64,000 nt of DNA from Acorus gramineus (lineage: Eukaryota > Streptophyta > Magnoliopsida > Acorales > Acoraceae): NCBI GenBank assembly GCA_030737835.1, contig CM060853.1, positions 8,020,134 through 8,084,133 of the forward strand, written 5' to 3'. Below the pieces are notes generated by a model that ran no database searches, was not told the origin of the DNA, and worked only from the letters and a program-made list of their open reading frames with translations. Made by a program: the position numbers and the translations under genes. Positions 21,657-33,256 of the stretch are shown piece after piece (within the stretch, counting starts at the first letter, position 1; every line of letters starts with the position of its first letter).

Positions 21657-21875
21657 GGGATGAGCAATGGGACATGTTGGGAAGGGTTTGATTAATTTCA
21701 ATACCGAGCAGAATTTTATCCCAAACCCGTGATTGATTTGATTATTTCATCCCAAACATATCCCAATGGGTTTTCAAGAACCCTAACCCATCCCATCCTG
21801 TCACATCCCATCTTATTTAGAAGGAAACAAATTTAAGAATTTCAATTTTTCAAATATTTTAAATACCAGTATTGC
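21657..21875. mobile_element. Left part of an hAT-like element split by a nested insertion
   Basis: 'ttagggatgagcaatggg' through 'cccaatgggttttcaag' and 'cccatcttatttagaaggaa' matches the element at 8483-8875 (and 7838-8482 inverted). The match breaks at about 21875 and resumes at about 25145 with 'ttgtttaaatattttataat' to about 25400, which contains 'tatcttcatcgtgttgggac'. The element is thus interrupted by a 3.2-kb insertion. Confidence 0.65.
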
Positions 21876-21879
21876 TACC

Positions 21880-24800
21880 TGAGCATCAGAAATTAGACCC
21901 CATTAGTGAACCCCAATAGATGGCACTCTTCTATTATTGGTTCCATGTTTGACTTTCTCAAACCATCAAAAAGACAATAACATGACTACCCTTATGAGAA
22001 TTTCAAAAATTGACTCCAACTAACTAATACCATCATTAATTTTTGTAACAGAATCCCAAAAATCGCGACATCATTGAATCCTCTCTCCTGACTGAACATA
22101 TTTGGAAAAATTTTAAAACTTAGGGTTTCCGAATTGGGTGAAACCATGCGAACCTAAAAAAAAAAAAATGGCTATCAAGAGTCCATATCATCTGATTCTC
22201 TTCCCTAAACAAATCATCAACAATGGCGAAGAAAAAATGTTAGATTTCTTGCCACAATCGACATTTCCCGGTTGTGATTTTTTTTTGGCGATATAAACAG
22301 ATTGATTGGATGAAATTTTTGCACTTCTTATAAGATGAAATCTCTGATTTTCAAAATCAAATATGAAACGATTCAATCGTCAAGGTTCCCCTTTCACACA
22401 TTGTTCATCTGTTAAACTGAGTGAATCTGAAATCCATTTAAAGAATCATCGTGTCGGATACATGCATCTGAAATCCATAAAAATTGGTTTGAAATCACTA
22501 TTTTAGATACATGCATCTGAAATCCAAACAAATTAGTGTATCTGGAATTTTTTTTTTGTTTGGAAACATGTCATTAATCTCTAATATATAACGAAATTGT
22601 TTCTGATACATTGTCTTCGTTTACCAGTGTATCTAGATTGGAGAAATTTTTTTTGTTATTTTTCAAATTTTTTAGGTTTCCTTGTGCACATTGTTGATTT
22701 TCTAAGGAAACAAAAAAATAATAGAACGAAAACGTAATTCAGGGACATGCATCTAAAAATGCAAATAATGTGTAATTGTTTCATAATTTAGTGAAAAAAA
22801 ATTCTAACTGATTGAGCAATTGAAAATAGCGAAATGAAATGTTCTAAATTTCATATGAAAGAAGATTATGTATTATTATCTTATATTTGATAATTAACAT
22901 ATATTGGCTTGATGAAAATATTTTAATGTTTTTGGAATCACTGTATGTATCTGAATAAAATTTGTATCTGAAATTGTTGTACTCGTGTTCTGTAAAACAT
23001 ATTTAAATCCCTTGGTGTATCTGAAATAACAAACATCTGATAGCATTTATTGGTGTGGAATCTGGCTGTTATGCATGTATCTGAAATATAGATGGCTTAT
23101 ATGGTTTTGCCTCTGCTATTTGTTTATGAACTCCTGATTTAATTCTTAAGATACAGATGTATCTTAAAAAACAAAGTGCATATGTATTTCAATGTAATAG
23201 GCATTTTAATTATATCTGGATGTTGTATCAATATGATTTCTCAAAGGACTGTTTTGGCAACTGAAAATCAAACACGTATTATGCAAAAGCTCAAAAAGAC
23301 AGAGTTGCTGAACAAAGAAGAAATCATGCATACTATTCACAATACAGATCTACGGTGCATATAATATTTGAAACATTGGCAACATTAGAGTTAAGCAAGA
23401 GGCATTGAGACATGTTCCGGAGAACTCCATTATAGAATCTATTCAAGTCATTCATAGACCGGTCATATGATTACAGCAAGATGAAGAAAAATGATGTTGA
23501 TGTCCTGTCCAAATGAAATCCAAATTAAAATACAGTAATGTATCTGAAATCCAAATGAAAAATTATGGTCTACATGCTAATGAGCAGTGCACAGATGATT
23601 CATAAAAGGTCTTCAAATATACCAACAATAAGCAATTAAATGTTAATCAAATACATATTAATCAATTCATAGAAATAAAAATATCAAACTTCAGGATATC
23701 AAATCTAGATATAAGTGTATCTAGATTTTAAATTAACAAATACACATTCGATAATTGAAACTTAAAGTAAATGAGTTGAATAATGGTCAAGCAAAGCTAA
23801 AAAAATATTTTAAATGTAATATATAATATGAATAATTATACACAAACACACAAACAGAAACGATTGTACAGATCATACTTAGAACAAAAGGAAGGACAAA
23901 ATTCTATATAAATCCAATTCATATAAATTCAAATACAGACTATGTATCTTAATTAAAATTAAATTTAGTATCAATAAATGTATATGATGACTCAAAGGAA
24001 TGACAAAAAATCAGATCAATATGTTTTATTTAGATCGAAAAACGCATAACCTGAATGGATCGTCATTGTTTGCATCACAAACTGGTCTCAAATAAAATAA
24101 ATGAATCAAAATTCTTCTCTTATCCACCGATCAAATTAAAACAAAAAAAGAATTCGATGTTTGTTTTCAGATCCACTAATCCATCTGAAACTAAAAATTT
24201 TAAAATTGTGTTAATTTTTGGGTTCCGAAAAAACCTAACCTGGATGGATCACCATTATTTGCACGACAATCAGTTCGCACAAAAAAAATCATGAATTCTT
24301 ATCTTCCACGCTGACCAAATCTAAATCAAAGAATGAAATTGATATTTGTTTTTCGCACCAACTGATCATTCAGTAACAGAAATGGTAAATCGTGAATTTT
24401 TTGTCATCGAATTGAATGATATCTTCAACAATGGAAAGAATATCTCAAATCATAATCACCTCGGGATTAATAGGGCAGTTATGGAAAGCTCAGACGATTA
24501 GTATCTGAATTAAAATTAAATTCAGTATCAATAAATGTATATGATGACTCAAAGGAATGATGAAAAATCAGATCAACATGTTTTATTTAGATCGAAAAAG
24601 GTCTAACCTGAATGGATCGTCATTGTTTGCACCACAAACTAGTCGCAAATAAAATAAATGAATCAAAATTCTTCTCTTATCCACCGATCAAACTAAAACA
24701 AAAAAAGAATTCGATGTTTGTTTTCAGATCCACCGATCCATCTGAAACTAAAATTTTAAAATTGTGTTAATTTTTAGGTTCTGAAAAAGCCTAACCTGGA

Positions 24801-25136
24801 TGGATCACCATTGTTTGCACGACAATCAGTTCGCACAAAAAAAAATCATGAATTCTTATCTTCCACGCCAACCAAATCTAAATCAAAGAATGAAATTGAC
24901 ATTTGTTTTTCGCACCAACCGATCATTCAGTAACAGAAATGGTAAATCGTAAATTTTTTGTCATCGAATTGAATGATATCTTCAACAATGGAAAGAATAT
25001 CTCAAATCATAATCACCTCGGGATTAATGGGGCAATTATGGAAAGCTCGGACGATTAATTAGGGAGGGGGGTAATATGGGTATTTCAAACTTAACCACCT
25101 CACGGGGCTTGGGATGGGGTCTAACAATTGGGGCCC
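21880..25136. mobile_element. 3.2-kb non-autonomous DNA element nested in an hAT-like element
   Basis: Near the left end is 'attagaccccattagtgaac' (21892) and near the right end is its inverse 'gggatggggtctaac' (about 25108-25122), giving imperfect terminal inverted repeats with the core TTAGACCCCAT. The flanks 'cagtattg' and 'cattattg' differ at one base of eight, compatible with an 8-bp target-site duplication. The interior holds no transposase. It has many copies of 'gtatctgaaat'/'gcatctgaaatcc' between 22430 and 23560, and a tandem duplication at 23945-25058. Superfamily uncertain (hAT by duplication length; CACTA- or MULE-like organisation by subterminal motifs). Confidence 0.55.
23945..25058. 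repeat. 557-bp tandem duplication with internal sub-repeats
   Basis: The block starting 'tatcttaattaaaattaaat' at 23945 recurs from 24502 with few differences ('catgatgactcaaaggaatg'-type landmarks, 'gaattcgatgtttgttttc', 'cacctcgggattaat'). Within each copy a segment of roughly 180 bp around 'cctgaatggatcgtcattgt' is itself related to the following segment around 'cctggatggatcaccattat'. The order is therefore A-B-A'-B', with A and B homologous. It forms the right third of the 3.2-kb nested element. Confidence 0.8.
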
Positions 25137-25144
25137 AAAAATCA

Positions 25145-25400
25145 TTATTGTTTAAATATTTTATAATAATAATGATGATGGTGATGATGATGGTGGGTTA
25201 GTTTTACTTATGTATCATATTAATTTTGATGATACAAATTATTTAAACAAGGTATAACGGGGTTGGACGGGTTTTGAACTTAAATCATAAACCCTTCTCA
25301 TATCTTCATCGTGTTGGGACAGATGGATTCATGTTTGATATTTAAATGCCCGAACCGTCCCATAAGATCAGGTCACGACGGGCTTCTCATTTATCCCATT
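25145..25400. mobile_element. Right part of the split hAT-like element
   Basis: The continuation of the element begun at 21657: 'tatgtatcatattaattttg', 'ttatttaaacaaggtataac' and 'tctcatatcttcatcg' match 8700-8850 in order. It contains a short GAT/GGT microsatellite at about 25165-25195. The 60-residue plus frame starting at 25311 is not a gene. Confidence 0.6.
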
Positions 25401-25559
25401 TTTAACAAAAATGGGCATCTAATAATCAACTGTGGGGCCAACTGCAGGCCCCTTAACAAAAATTTGAAAATATTGTATGGTTATATGGGCTAGTCTAATT
25501 ATCATGGGCAAGTGTAAACCAAAAAACATAAAAAGTGTGGACCCAACAAAACAAAATGA

Positions 25560-25880
25560 AAAATAATACACTCAGTTACATTCACCAACAAAAACTCAGA
25601 TCTCAAGTGTTTTCATTTTTTTTTTAAATAGTAAACATCATCTAATAAGGTATATGTTTTGATGAAAAGTGCATGTCGCTCAATTTCGAGTTGAATGAAC
25701 CTATTTTTAATAAGTGTAAGAAAAAATTTAGTGAGGTATATACATCATCTAATGAGGTATATGCTTCACTGAGTCTGTAATGAGGTATATAGGTCTGTGT
25801 TTTGGACTGAGAAAAAAATTGAGTATAGCAGCACTCAAATAAAATATAAAAAAAAATAACAAGTCCAGCTCCAATTGCAG
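25560..25880. mobile_element. MITE with 'aatacactcagttac' start
   Basis: The interior 'tgcatgtcgctcaatttcga' and 'taagtgtaagaaaaaattta' matches 46665-46760 ('tgtatatcgttcaattttga', 'taagtataagaaaaaattta'), which shows a dispersed element. Two 'catctaatgaggtatatg'-type phrases repeat inside. Non-coding. The following 360 bp to 26240 are AT-rich with a 15-base C run at 26163-26177 and no gene. Confidence 0.5.
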
Positions 25881-26247
25881 CCCTAATTGTAGTTCATACG
25901 GGTAATTTTTTTAAATCATATACTCTCCCATTAAAATATATGTTATTATATGAAATGAAGTATATACTGAGATACATAATTTCTTGTTTATTTTTGTGGC
26001 TATTAACAAAAATATCTCTTGATGTTCATTAGTGCATTAACTTATTAATGAATGACTTGAATTTTGATATTTTAGTCTTAAATTATCATTTATATATAAT
26101 TTTTTTATTTGGTTATAATTAATTTTTTATACTTTAAGACTGTTGTTTGGTCTCAGCCCTCGCCCCCCCCCCCCCCTATCCTGGTTCCGCCCTTGGTATC
26201 ACATGATTTCATACACCGCGTTAGTGACGTGACAATTACAAATAGAG

Positions 26248-26519
26248 TTTTTTTTTTTTTTAGTCCCTGTAAACTATGTGATTTAGTGATCGATCCCTCA
26301 CTTCTTCATATTTCAGTTTAAGTATCTCAATTTGAAGGGTATATTTCTTATTAGTCTTTGGGAGAGATCTATCCCTAAATTATTTGGTTTTCTTTTTAGT
26401 CAATGGGAGGGATTAAAAGGAACATATCCTTTAAAAATGGGGACTTAAACTAAAATACAAAAAAATGAGGGATCAATCATTAAATCATATAGTTTATGGG
26501 GACTTAAAAATAAAAAAAA
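26248..26519. mobile_element. Foldback MITE with ~70-bp inverted repeats
   Basis: Left arm 'agtccctgtaaactatgtga' then 'tttagtgatcgatccctca' pairs with right arm 'tgagggatcaatcattaaat' then 'catatagtttatggggact'. The inner 'cagtttaagt' pairs with 'acttaaacta'. It is about 270 bp, with no coding content. Confidence 0.75.
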
Positions 26520-27264
26520 CCCTTACAAATAAGGATGCAAAATGGACCAAGTGTACGAACACTCAAGTAGTAATGTTAAACACTAACATGTACAAATTTG
26601 ACCCATTTAAAACATGGTCATACAGTTTAACTTTGCTCTTAATTTTATTTTTTTGCCAAAGTTTAAATTTATCTCAATCTTACTTGTTAAAATTTTATCT
26701 GCATTTTAAAATCTAATAAAACATATAAAACAAAATAAGATTTAAATGGTGGGATGGGTTAACATAGGAACACTTTAAAATCGAGAAAAATATATGAAAA
26801 TGTGTGAAAGTGTCCAATATGTAAAATGAAAAAAAAAAAAAAACAAAATTCAACCAATGCTGATGTTGCGGAGTTGACTGGATCCTAGATCATTTTTATA
26901 GTAAAAATTGATGTAGGGGTAATCTTATCATCAAAATAAGATTGTCTAATGGAATACATACTTCACAAATAACAAACTATATGTATGATGAATAAATAGA
27001 TAAAAGTTTATATTTTTTTTATCTAATATATATCACCCTAATCTAGTATTATATACACTAGAGAAAATATATAATAGGATGCGATGTGATTGAGTGTACT
27101 TATTAGTATTTCAGTACCTGGTTAGAAATGTTCACCATTTTTAAGTATTTTTTACAAAATTATTTGGCAAAGAAAAGTAGCTTCAGCAGAGTGAAAAAAA
27201 ACATTTCTCTCTCCCCTTTCTTTTGTAGCTTCTTTTTTCTTTTTTCTCATTCCCACTCCAAAAA
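26520..27264. other. AT-rich intergenic, no gene
   Basis: No gene or clear repeat unit. A-tract at about 26827-26842. Confidence 0.5.
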
Positions 27265-27322
27265 ATGAATTTTTAAAATGGGGTGGGGTGAGTACATAAG
27301 GGGACGGGAATAACAGCAAAAA
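27265..27322. mobile_element. Relic of a Pack-MULE terminal repeat
   Basis: 'gaatttttaaaatggggtgg' followed by 'ggtgagtacataagggga' and 'cgggaataac' lines up with the right terminus of the element at 19408-19987 ('aagggg tgggtggagtacttg', 'gttgaaataaccg'). No partner terminus is recognisable nearby, so only one end survives. The following stretch to 27860 is AT-rich with no gene. Confidence 0.4.
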
Positions 27323-27866
27323 AAACATGCACCCCACCATTTGGGGTGTAACATAAGTAGCGAATAGGGAGTAATACATTAGAATAGTAAAAATTAGTTG
27401 TTTGTTTTGGTATAATAAACGTTGGTAGCTATGTCTAGATAAATTAGGATAAGATCTAATAACTATAATAAAAAAAGATGGAGTTGTTTATTAAAGTTTA
27501 TTATGCTAATGAATAAAAATATCTTCTGTCATTTTAAATTTTTTATTTCACTTAACATTCTCACATGTATTTCAAAAATTGTCACATTCATTATATCACA
27601 CACACATCTCTTACATATATTCCCAAACACAAACAATTGAGACATGGAAGTAATTGTCATTTTAAAAATTATAAACTCTTATCCATCTTTTATCCACCAG
27701 CTATCCCAACTTTATCCAAGAAGATAAACCAAACAACAAAAAAATTACTTTTATGTTTCCCAATTAGATTAACAGAAAAGGCAACCAAACAAAAATTTAT
27801 TTATTCTGAATGAATTGTTATTTATCTCAATATACCTATCGGGTTACCAATAACCCTATGTCATAC

Positions 27867-28327
27867 CTAAGCTTATCAATGAATCAGATACGTCAATATC
27901 CATATCTTATTCTAATTATTCGAATACGAATATTAATTTTCATATAAATATATTAATTTTCATATTCGGCTCTCTTTAGATATTGATTGGATATAGATAT
28001 TTTTTTGGGAATTGACATATTTAAATAATGAACATTTATTTGGGTAATCAAGTGATATATTAAAGATATATGAAAATTAAAGTTGAAATATTAAAGCTTA
28101 TTCTCTCTTTCAGAATTTGAAAATTTTATAGTAATATGAAATATCATGAATGTGATTAATCATACAAGATAACAAATATGAACAATATATAATGCAAACA
28201 TATATAATTTTATAATATATGTTAAATTTTGATATTTTTTTAATCTGATAAAATGATATCCATATCTGCATTTTGAATATTTTTATTTTTCAAATACAGA
28301 TATAGAGTGGATAATTGACAGGCTTAG
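27867..28327. mobile_element. TIR element of the 'aagcctgtcaattatcc' family, copy 2
   Basis: The left end 'ctaagcttatcaatgaatca' and the right end, in reverse complement 'ctaagcctgtcaattatcca', are terminal inverted repeats. They match the left end of the element at 4964. 'catatcttattctaattatt' and related 'atatccatatct' phrases fold back on each other. The flanks 'tcatac'/'cacatac' hint at a target-site duplication. Confidence 0.65.
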
Positions 28328-29223
28328 TCACATACCAGAAAATCACCCCAAGTCCCCAAAAAGTGTATATGACTAACGGATATAGTCATCCGATCAAATT
28401 CTCATCAGTTTTGTCGTAATATTCGTCGAATATTCTGTAACGGTAACGGAGCTGAATTAAAATATATCGAAATAAGTTCCTAGAAACTTACTAATATCAT
28501 ATTAAGTCCGTACAAACTTTAAAAAATCAGATTTAGTCCTCTTGTAAGATGAAAATACCCATTTATTTTCTAACATTCTCGTCTTCTGAATTGTCATCCT
28601 CATGAGAGTAAGAGGGCATTTTGATAAAAATTTCATATCTAGTTAATCTTAACCCTATATTAGGTTACTAGGGGTAACGACAGTGATCTAATCCATTTTT
28701 TTCAATAATACGAGGACGTAAGTGTGATTTTAAAAGGATTGATCGGTTTCAATTTATTAAAATATTTATAAAAAGATTTCTCATTTTTATAATTGTGATA
28801 TGGGTAAAGATCATTAGTAAGGGTATTTTAGATATTTAAACTAAGTTATTTTATCATTTTTCATGTGTTAACCAAACACTGAAAATTGATTCTTTACATA
28901 AACTCACTAGCGAACAAAACAGTCTGATGGAATCTGAATTCCTGTTAAAATGATTCCCGGTTAAATGAATCCTAATAAAGTAAATCCATCTAAAATAATA
29001 ACACGAACTAGGCTTCAATCATTTTTACAATCCAAAATACAGTTCTATATTCGTTAAATGTTTTTTTATACTTATTAAAAATGGGTTTATTCAACTTGAA
29101 ATGGAGCGATATACACTTTTTATCAAAGTATATACACAATGTCTATTATTCTTAAGAAAATGAAAACATGTGTCGTCTACTGGACAATAAACAATGATGG
29201 AGTGTAACATTTTTCTAAGAATA
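28328..29223. other. Intergenic, no gene
   Basis: AT-rich. From about 28480 to 28590 there are 'agtccgtacaaac' and 'tagtcctcttgtaag' phrases of a kind seen again near 34520-34560, suggesting a further diverged MITE. No coding region. Confidence 0.45.
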
Positions 29224-29677
29224 AAATGCATTTGGACCCCCTGAAGTTTTCGAAACCTACAAAAACACCCCCATAAAGTTAAAAAACATGCAACTACACT
29301 CCCTGCCATTATATTTTTTGTTAGGATGTGACAAAGTAATTTAAAATTAGTGTTTTACTCTTAACTCTCTAAATATCCACAAAAAAATTAATTCTTGATA
29401 TGGTTGATGAATATTAACTTATACAATAATTAACTATTTAAATGAGTTTAGATGCATGATTTGTGAGATTTAAGTCACACAACAATTAATTGAAATGTGA
29501 AAATGACCCACCAAAAAAATGTGAAAACACAATAAAGATTTAATTAAAATGGTAAAATTATATTTTTATCACATCGTAATGAAAAATCTAATGGCAAGAG
29601 ATGTAGTTGCGTGTTTTTAAATTATAAAGGGTGTTTCTGTAGGTTTAGAAAACTTCAAGGATCCAAACACATTTTAC
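29224..29677. mobile_element. MITE with ~88-bp terminal inverted repeats
   Basis: Left 'aaaatgcatttggaccccct', 'gaagttttcgaaacctac', 'aaaaacaccccc', 'catgcaactacactccctgc' each have a partner in the right arm (reverse complement 'aaaatgtgtttggatccttg', 'aagttttctaaacctac', 'acgcaactacatctcttgc'). The middle is AT-rich. No gene. Confidence 0.75.
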
Positions 29678-29802
29678 CCTTTTTCAAATAAAAATAAAAA
29701 AATAAAGAAAAAAAAAATGAAAAGGAGGAGGAGGAGGAGGAGAAACTCCACCATCACCATCATCCCCACCACCACTAACCCACTACAATAAGTTAAAAAT
29801 GT

Positions 29803-30274
29803 GAAAAATCCTCCGAAAAAATCCAAACCACCTATAAATTACCTGAAATTCATATAAACGCCTATGTCCAAATAACCCCCTAAATTAAAAATATTCTGTT
29901 TTATTTAATCCTGACTAAAAATACAGTATATTAAAAATCTCCTCAAATTTTTTAAAATGACGAAAAACCTTCTGCACATGATGATTTTATCCCTCCAAAT
30001 AAAGTTTTCTATTTGGAGGGATAAAATCATCATTTAGATAATATTTTTCACATGTTTAACACATTATAGATTATTTTTGATATACTATGTTTTCAACCAG
30101 GATTAATTAAACAGAATATTTACAGAATAATCCTAATATGTCAACAAAAATTTAATTAAATGAGTTATTTAGATTTACATAGATGATTTCAAAGGGTTAT
30201 ATGAACTTTTAAAAACATCATAGGATTATATGGATTTAAGTTAATTTACAGGGGGGTTATTTGGATTTTTCTAA
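29803..30274. mobile_element. Foldback element with perfect 23-bp central palindrome
   Basis: The centre consists of 'tgatgattttatccctcc' 'aaata' (29980-30002) and its exact inverse (30011-30033) around an 8-nt loop. Outer parts also pair loosely ('aaatccaaaccacc', 'aaataaccccc' on the left with 'ggggggttatttggattttt' on the right). It ends about 40 bp before the F-box gene ATG, so it occupies that gene's promoter region. Confidence 0.7.
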
Positions 30275-30315
30275 TAATAAAAATATAAAATGCAAAACAA
30301 AAACAAAATGAAGCC

Positions 30316-31365
30316 ATGGCAAGCAGTGGAGGAGAAGCTCTCGAGACCTCCCCACCACCACCACTATCCCCACCACCCCCTCTGTACCTCCTCCCTCCTC
30401 ATCTCCTTGAACACATCCTCTCCCACCTCCCAATCTCCACCCTCCTCCGCCTCCGCTCCACTTCCCACCACCTCCTCTCCTTAACCCACTCCCCCACCTT
30501 CCTCTCCCATTACCATCCCCCCCACCCCTCCTCCGACCTCCACCTCCTCCTCTTCTCTAACCCCATCCTCATCGCCGCCTTTCACCCCACCACCCACCTC
30601 TGGTCCCTCCATCCCCACCCCCCGTCCCTCCCCCTCCCCCTCCTCTCCACCTCCCCTTCCCTCCTCCTATCCCAACAAACCGACTCCTCTATCGCCGCCT
30701 TCAACTTCTTCTCCTCCTCCCCCCTCCACCCTATCCCCCCAATCCCCGACAAATCCTACGCCATCGCCGCCATCGGAACCCCCAGATCTCACAAGATCGT
30801 CGCCGTCGGATCCACCACCTCCGTCTACGACTCCCAGATCGGACGGTGGGAGACCAAGGGCCGTCTCCCCGGACGGTTCGCCGTGATCGGACCGGGCGTC
30901 GTCGATGATGGGGTCCTCTACTGCCTCGCGAACGGTCCGGATCGGGTTCTGGCTTTCGATCTCCGATCGGGGGAGTGGAGGACCGTCGATTCGGTGGTCC
31001 CGGCCGTGGCCTGTTCGCATCTGGTGGTCCGCGGTGGGGATCTGGTGCTGATTGGGGGGTTGGAGAGGGAGGGGGCCATCGTGGCCGTTGGTGTCTGGGC
31101 GATGGATCGGACGGCGGAGGGGGGGCGGTGGAGGGAGATGGGGTTCATGCCGGATGATCTGTTCGGGGTGTTCGGGAGGCGGATCGGACGGTTCCTGGCC
31201 GTCGATGGCGGGGGGTTCGTGTGTTTGTATTGCACGGCGACGGAGGTGGTTGTGTTGTGTGATTTGGGGGGGATGAGGTGGTCGTTGGTGCCGCCGTGTC
31301 CGCTCGGCGGAGGGAAGAAGTGGTTCGGATTCGCGGTGGAACCGGACGTTGAATTGCTCCGGTGA
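30316..31365 (+). CDS. F-box/kelch-type protein, intronless
   Basis: A single-exon gene for a 349-residue protein. An N-terminal F-box (about 26-66, LPPHLLEHILSHLPISTLLR followed by LRSTSHHL) would bind SKP1 in an SCF ubiquitin ligase. From about residue 150 there are kelch-like blades, each with a conserved W and hydrophobic turns: VYDSQIGRWETKGRLPG, VLAFDLRSGEWRTVD, DLVLIGGL, RWREMGFMPDDLFGVFG and VVLCDLGGMRWSLVPPCPLG. They probably form a substrate-binding propeller. The architecture and the MRWSLVP type ending resemble plant F-box/kelch proteins of about 350-380 residues, but I cannot name an orthologue with certainty. The start has a strong context (gccATGGC). The first ~450 bp of the sense strand are C-rich with almost no G, the rest is G-rich. 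It is a sharp GC island in AT-rich DNA. The target is unknown. Confidence 0.9.
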   Translation: MASSGGEALETSPPPPLSPPPPLYLLPPHLLEHILSHLPISTLLRLRSTSHHLLSLTHSPTFLSHYHPPHPSSDLHLLLFSNPILIAAFHPTTHLWSLHPHPPSLPLPLLSTSPSLLLSQQTDSSIAAFNFFSSSPLHPIPPIPDKSYAIAAIGTPRSHKIVAVGSTTSVYDSQIGRWETKGRLPGRFAVIGPGVVDDGVLYCLANGPDRVLAFDLRSGEWRTVDSVVPAVACSHLVVRGGDLVLIGGLEREGAIVAVGVWAMDRTAEGGRWREMGFMPDDLFGVFGRRIGRFLAVDGGGFVCLYCTATEVVVLCDLGGMRWSLVPPCPLGGGKKWFGFAVEPDVELLR

Positions 31366-33256
31366 CCGGTGGAGGTAACTGAAATCATGTCTTGTTCTTG
31401 TTGTTCTTCTTGTGTGTTTGTGATTGATTGCTTGTTGTGCTTGAATTTTATGGTTTTTGTTACATTAGTGTTGTGAATGTTATAATCAATTAAGGTGATA
31501 TTGGTTCATTTGTGTATAGTTTCATATTGGATTGTGTTATTCATAATGAATTTTAAGACTTGACTTTCTTTTGGATGTTCATTTGAAATGCGGAGATTCA
31601 TAAAACCTTGTGTTTCAAACTCTGTTTTTGAAATGTGTTATTTTAGTAGTCCTTTAATCGCTGGTTTTTTTGGCCTGAAAAGATAAGGAGGGGATTGAAA
31701 AACTAAACGCCGAAGTATGATTGGATCCGCGATTGGAAATATTTCGCTTTTTTAGATTCAAATGTGGCCTATATAAGATTTAAAGCTCAAAGGCCTTTAC
31801 TATGGTTTGGAATATGGATTTTGATTCCATCATGGAAGGTGTTATATGGGATACTATTTTTGCAAAAAGAAGTTACTTCATTGTACCTCATCTTTCATTT
31901 CTACTCTTCATTAGGACTAAACTGCATTTGAACACTCCTTGGAGATCTTGTAAACTTGCTTTGCTCTATCAGTGTAAGCCATTAGTCACTATGTATTTTG
32001 AATTTTTCTAAATATTGGAAAACAGGAAAAGTAATCCAATAGGACATACTTTTGTTCATTGAATTATACATTTTCTTCGGAATCTAAGTATCCATTTAGT
32101 TTAGGAATTATCATATTGTTCGTCATTTATAAAGTTTTCACATACATACAAATGATTTGAATACATGTACAAATCACTGTACTTTTATTGTTCTTATCAT
32201 GTACGATTCACGAATGTACGTGCATCGTACAGATTCAAATGTGGCCTATATAAGATTTAAAGCTCACAAGCCTTCACTGTGGTTTGGAATATGGTTTTGT
32301 TTTCATCATGGAAGGTGTAATATGGGAGTTTTGTTTTCGCTTTTCAAATGTAGAATCCTAATTGTCTTGTTGCCTGTATACTCAATATAGAAGTTTTTTT
32401 TTTCATATATCTTTTGTACCCATGATTATGGTACACGTACAAAATAGTTAATTATCTTTGTATTTTTACCATGCTTATCTTGTATGATTTATGAATGTAT
32501 GCGTATCGTCCCAAATGAAATTCCTACCAATGTGACTATGGTGCAGACAGAAAAGCATAACACATGAAATATGAGGCGAACCTAATAAATTTTTTAGTTT
32601 TTGAAATACTATTCTGGTGGGATTGGTATGTCCATTCTTTTCTTGTTTCAATATGTTTCTGAAAGCCCTCAGGGTTCACCTATTACCTTACTTGAGAAAT
32701 ATAGTTGTGTATTGAAAACTTCAATGGTGCTTCAACCATAATGAAATAGACAAAGTTGTGGACATTAACAATACCCTAATGTTCTCTAACAAAGTTTTCC
32801 ATCTTGTTCAACCTTCATCTTTGCTTCACTTCCGCAAACATTTCCAACATCTTAATACTCTAGTAAGTGCAGGATCTTGAAATCTTTTAGTTGAGCTCTT
32901 TTCACCCTCCATTTGATCAGTGAAGATTGAATCTACTCATATTAGATGAATTATACATGTGGCCTGAATTATATATAAGATCTCCTCATCTCAAGTTCTT
33001 AACCTCAACTAGACTTAAAAATTACTTTGACATCATACCATTAATTAGCACTGCAACTATGGTGCCTGAAGAATAACCTTCTTTTTTCGTTTATTCTTTT
33101 TGCTCATTCTGTGAACAAGGATTTTATACACCACATTGCACCTTTATGGACTCCAGTCCTTTGGCTTCCTCAGGTTGCTCAAAATTCGAGACCAGGAGCA
33201 GCCACATCTTATTGAAAAGGATACTGGGAATCCAACTTACCCTGGTGAGCTATTTG
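31366..33256. repeat. 3' flank of the F-box gene, with a dispersed 107-bp direct repeat
   Basis: No second gene is seen. The segment 31755-31862 ('gattcaaatgtggcctatat', 'aagatttaaagctcaaaggc', 'ggtttggaatatgg') recurs at 32232-32337 with about 85-90% identity. A second phrase, 'cttatcatgtacgattcacg' (32195), recurs diverged near 32470. The remainder to 33250 is unremarkable AT-rich sequence. A stretch at 33140-33250 reads 'LASSGCSKFETRSSHILLKR' in one frame but is not supported as an exon. Confidence 0.65.

Noticed and set aside
30667-31388. Long minus-strand frames opposite the F-box gene
   Set aside because: They are shadows of a GC-rich coding region: composition is R/P/S-rich and no domain is visible, while the plus strand gives a coherent F-box protein.
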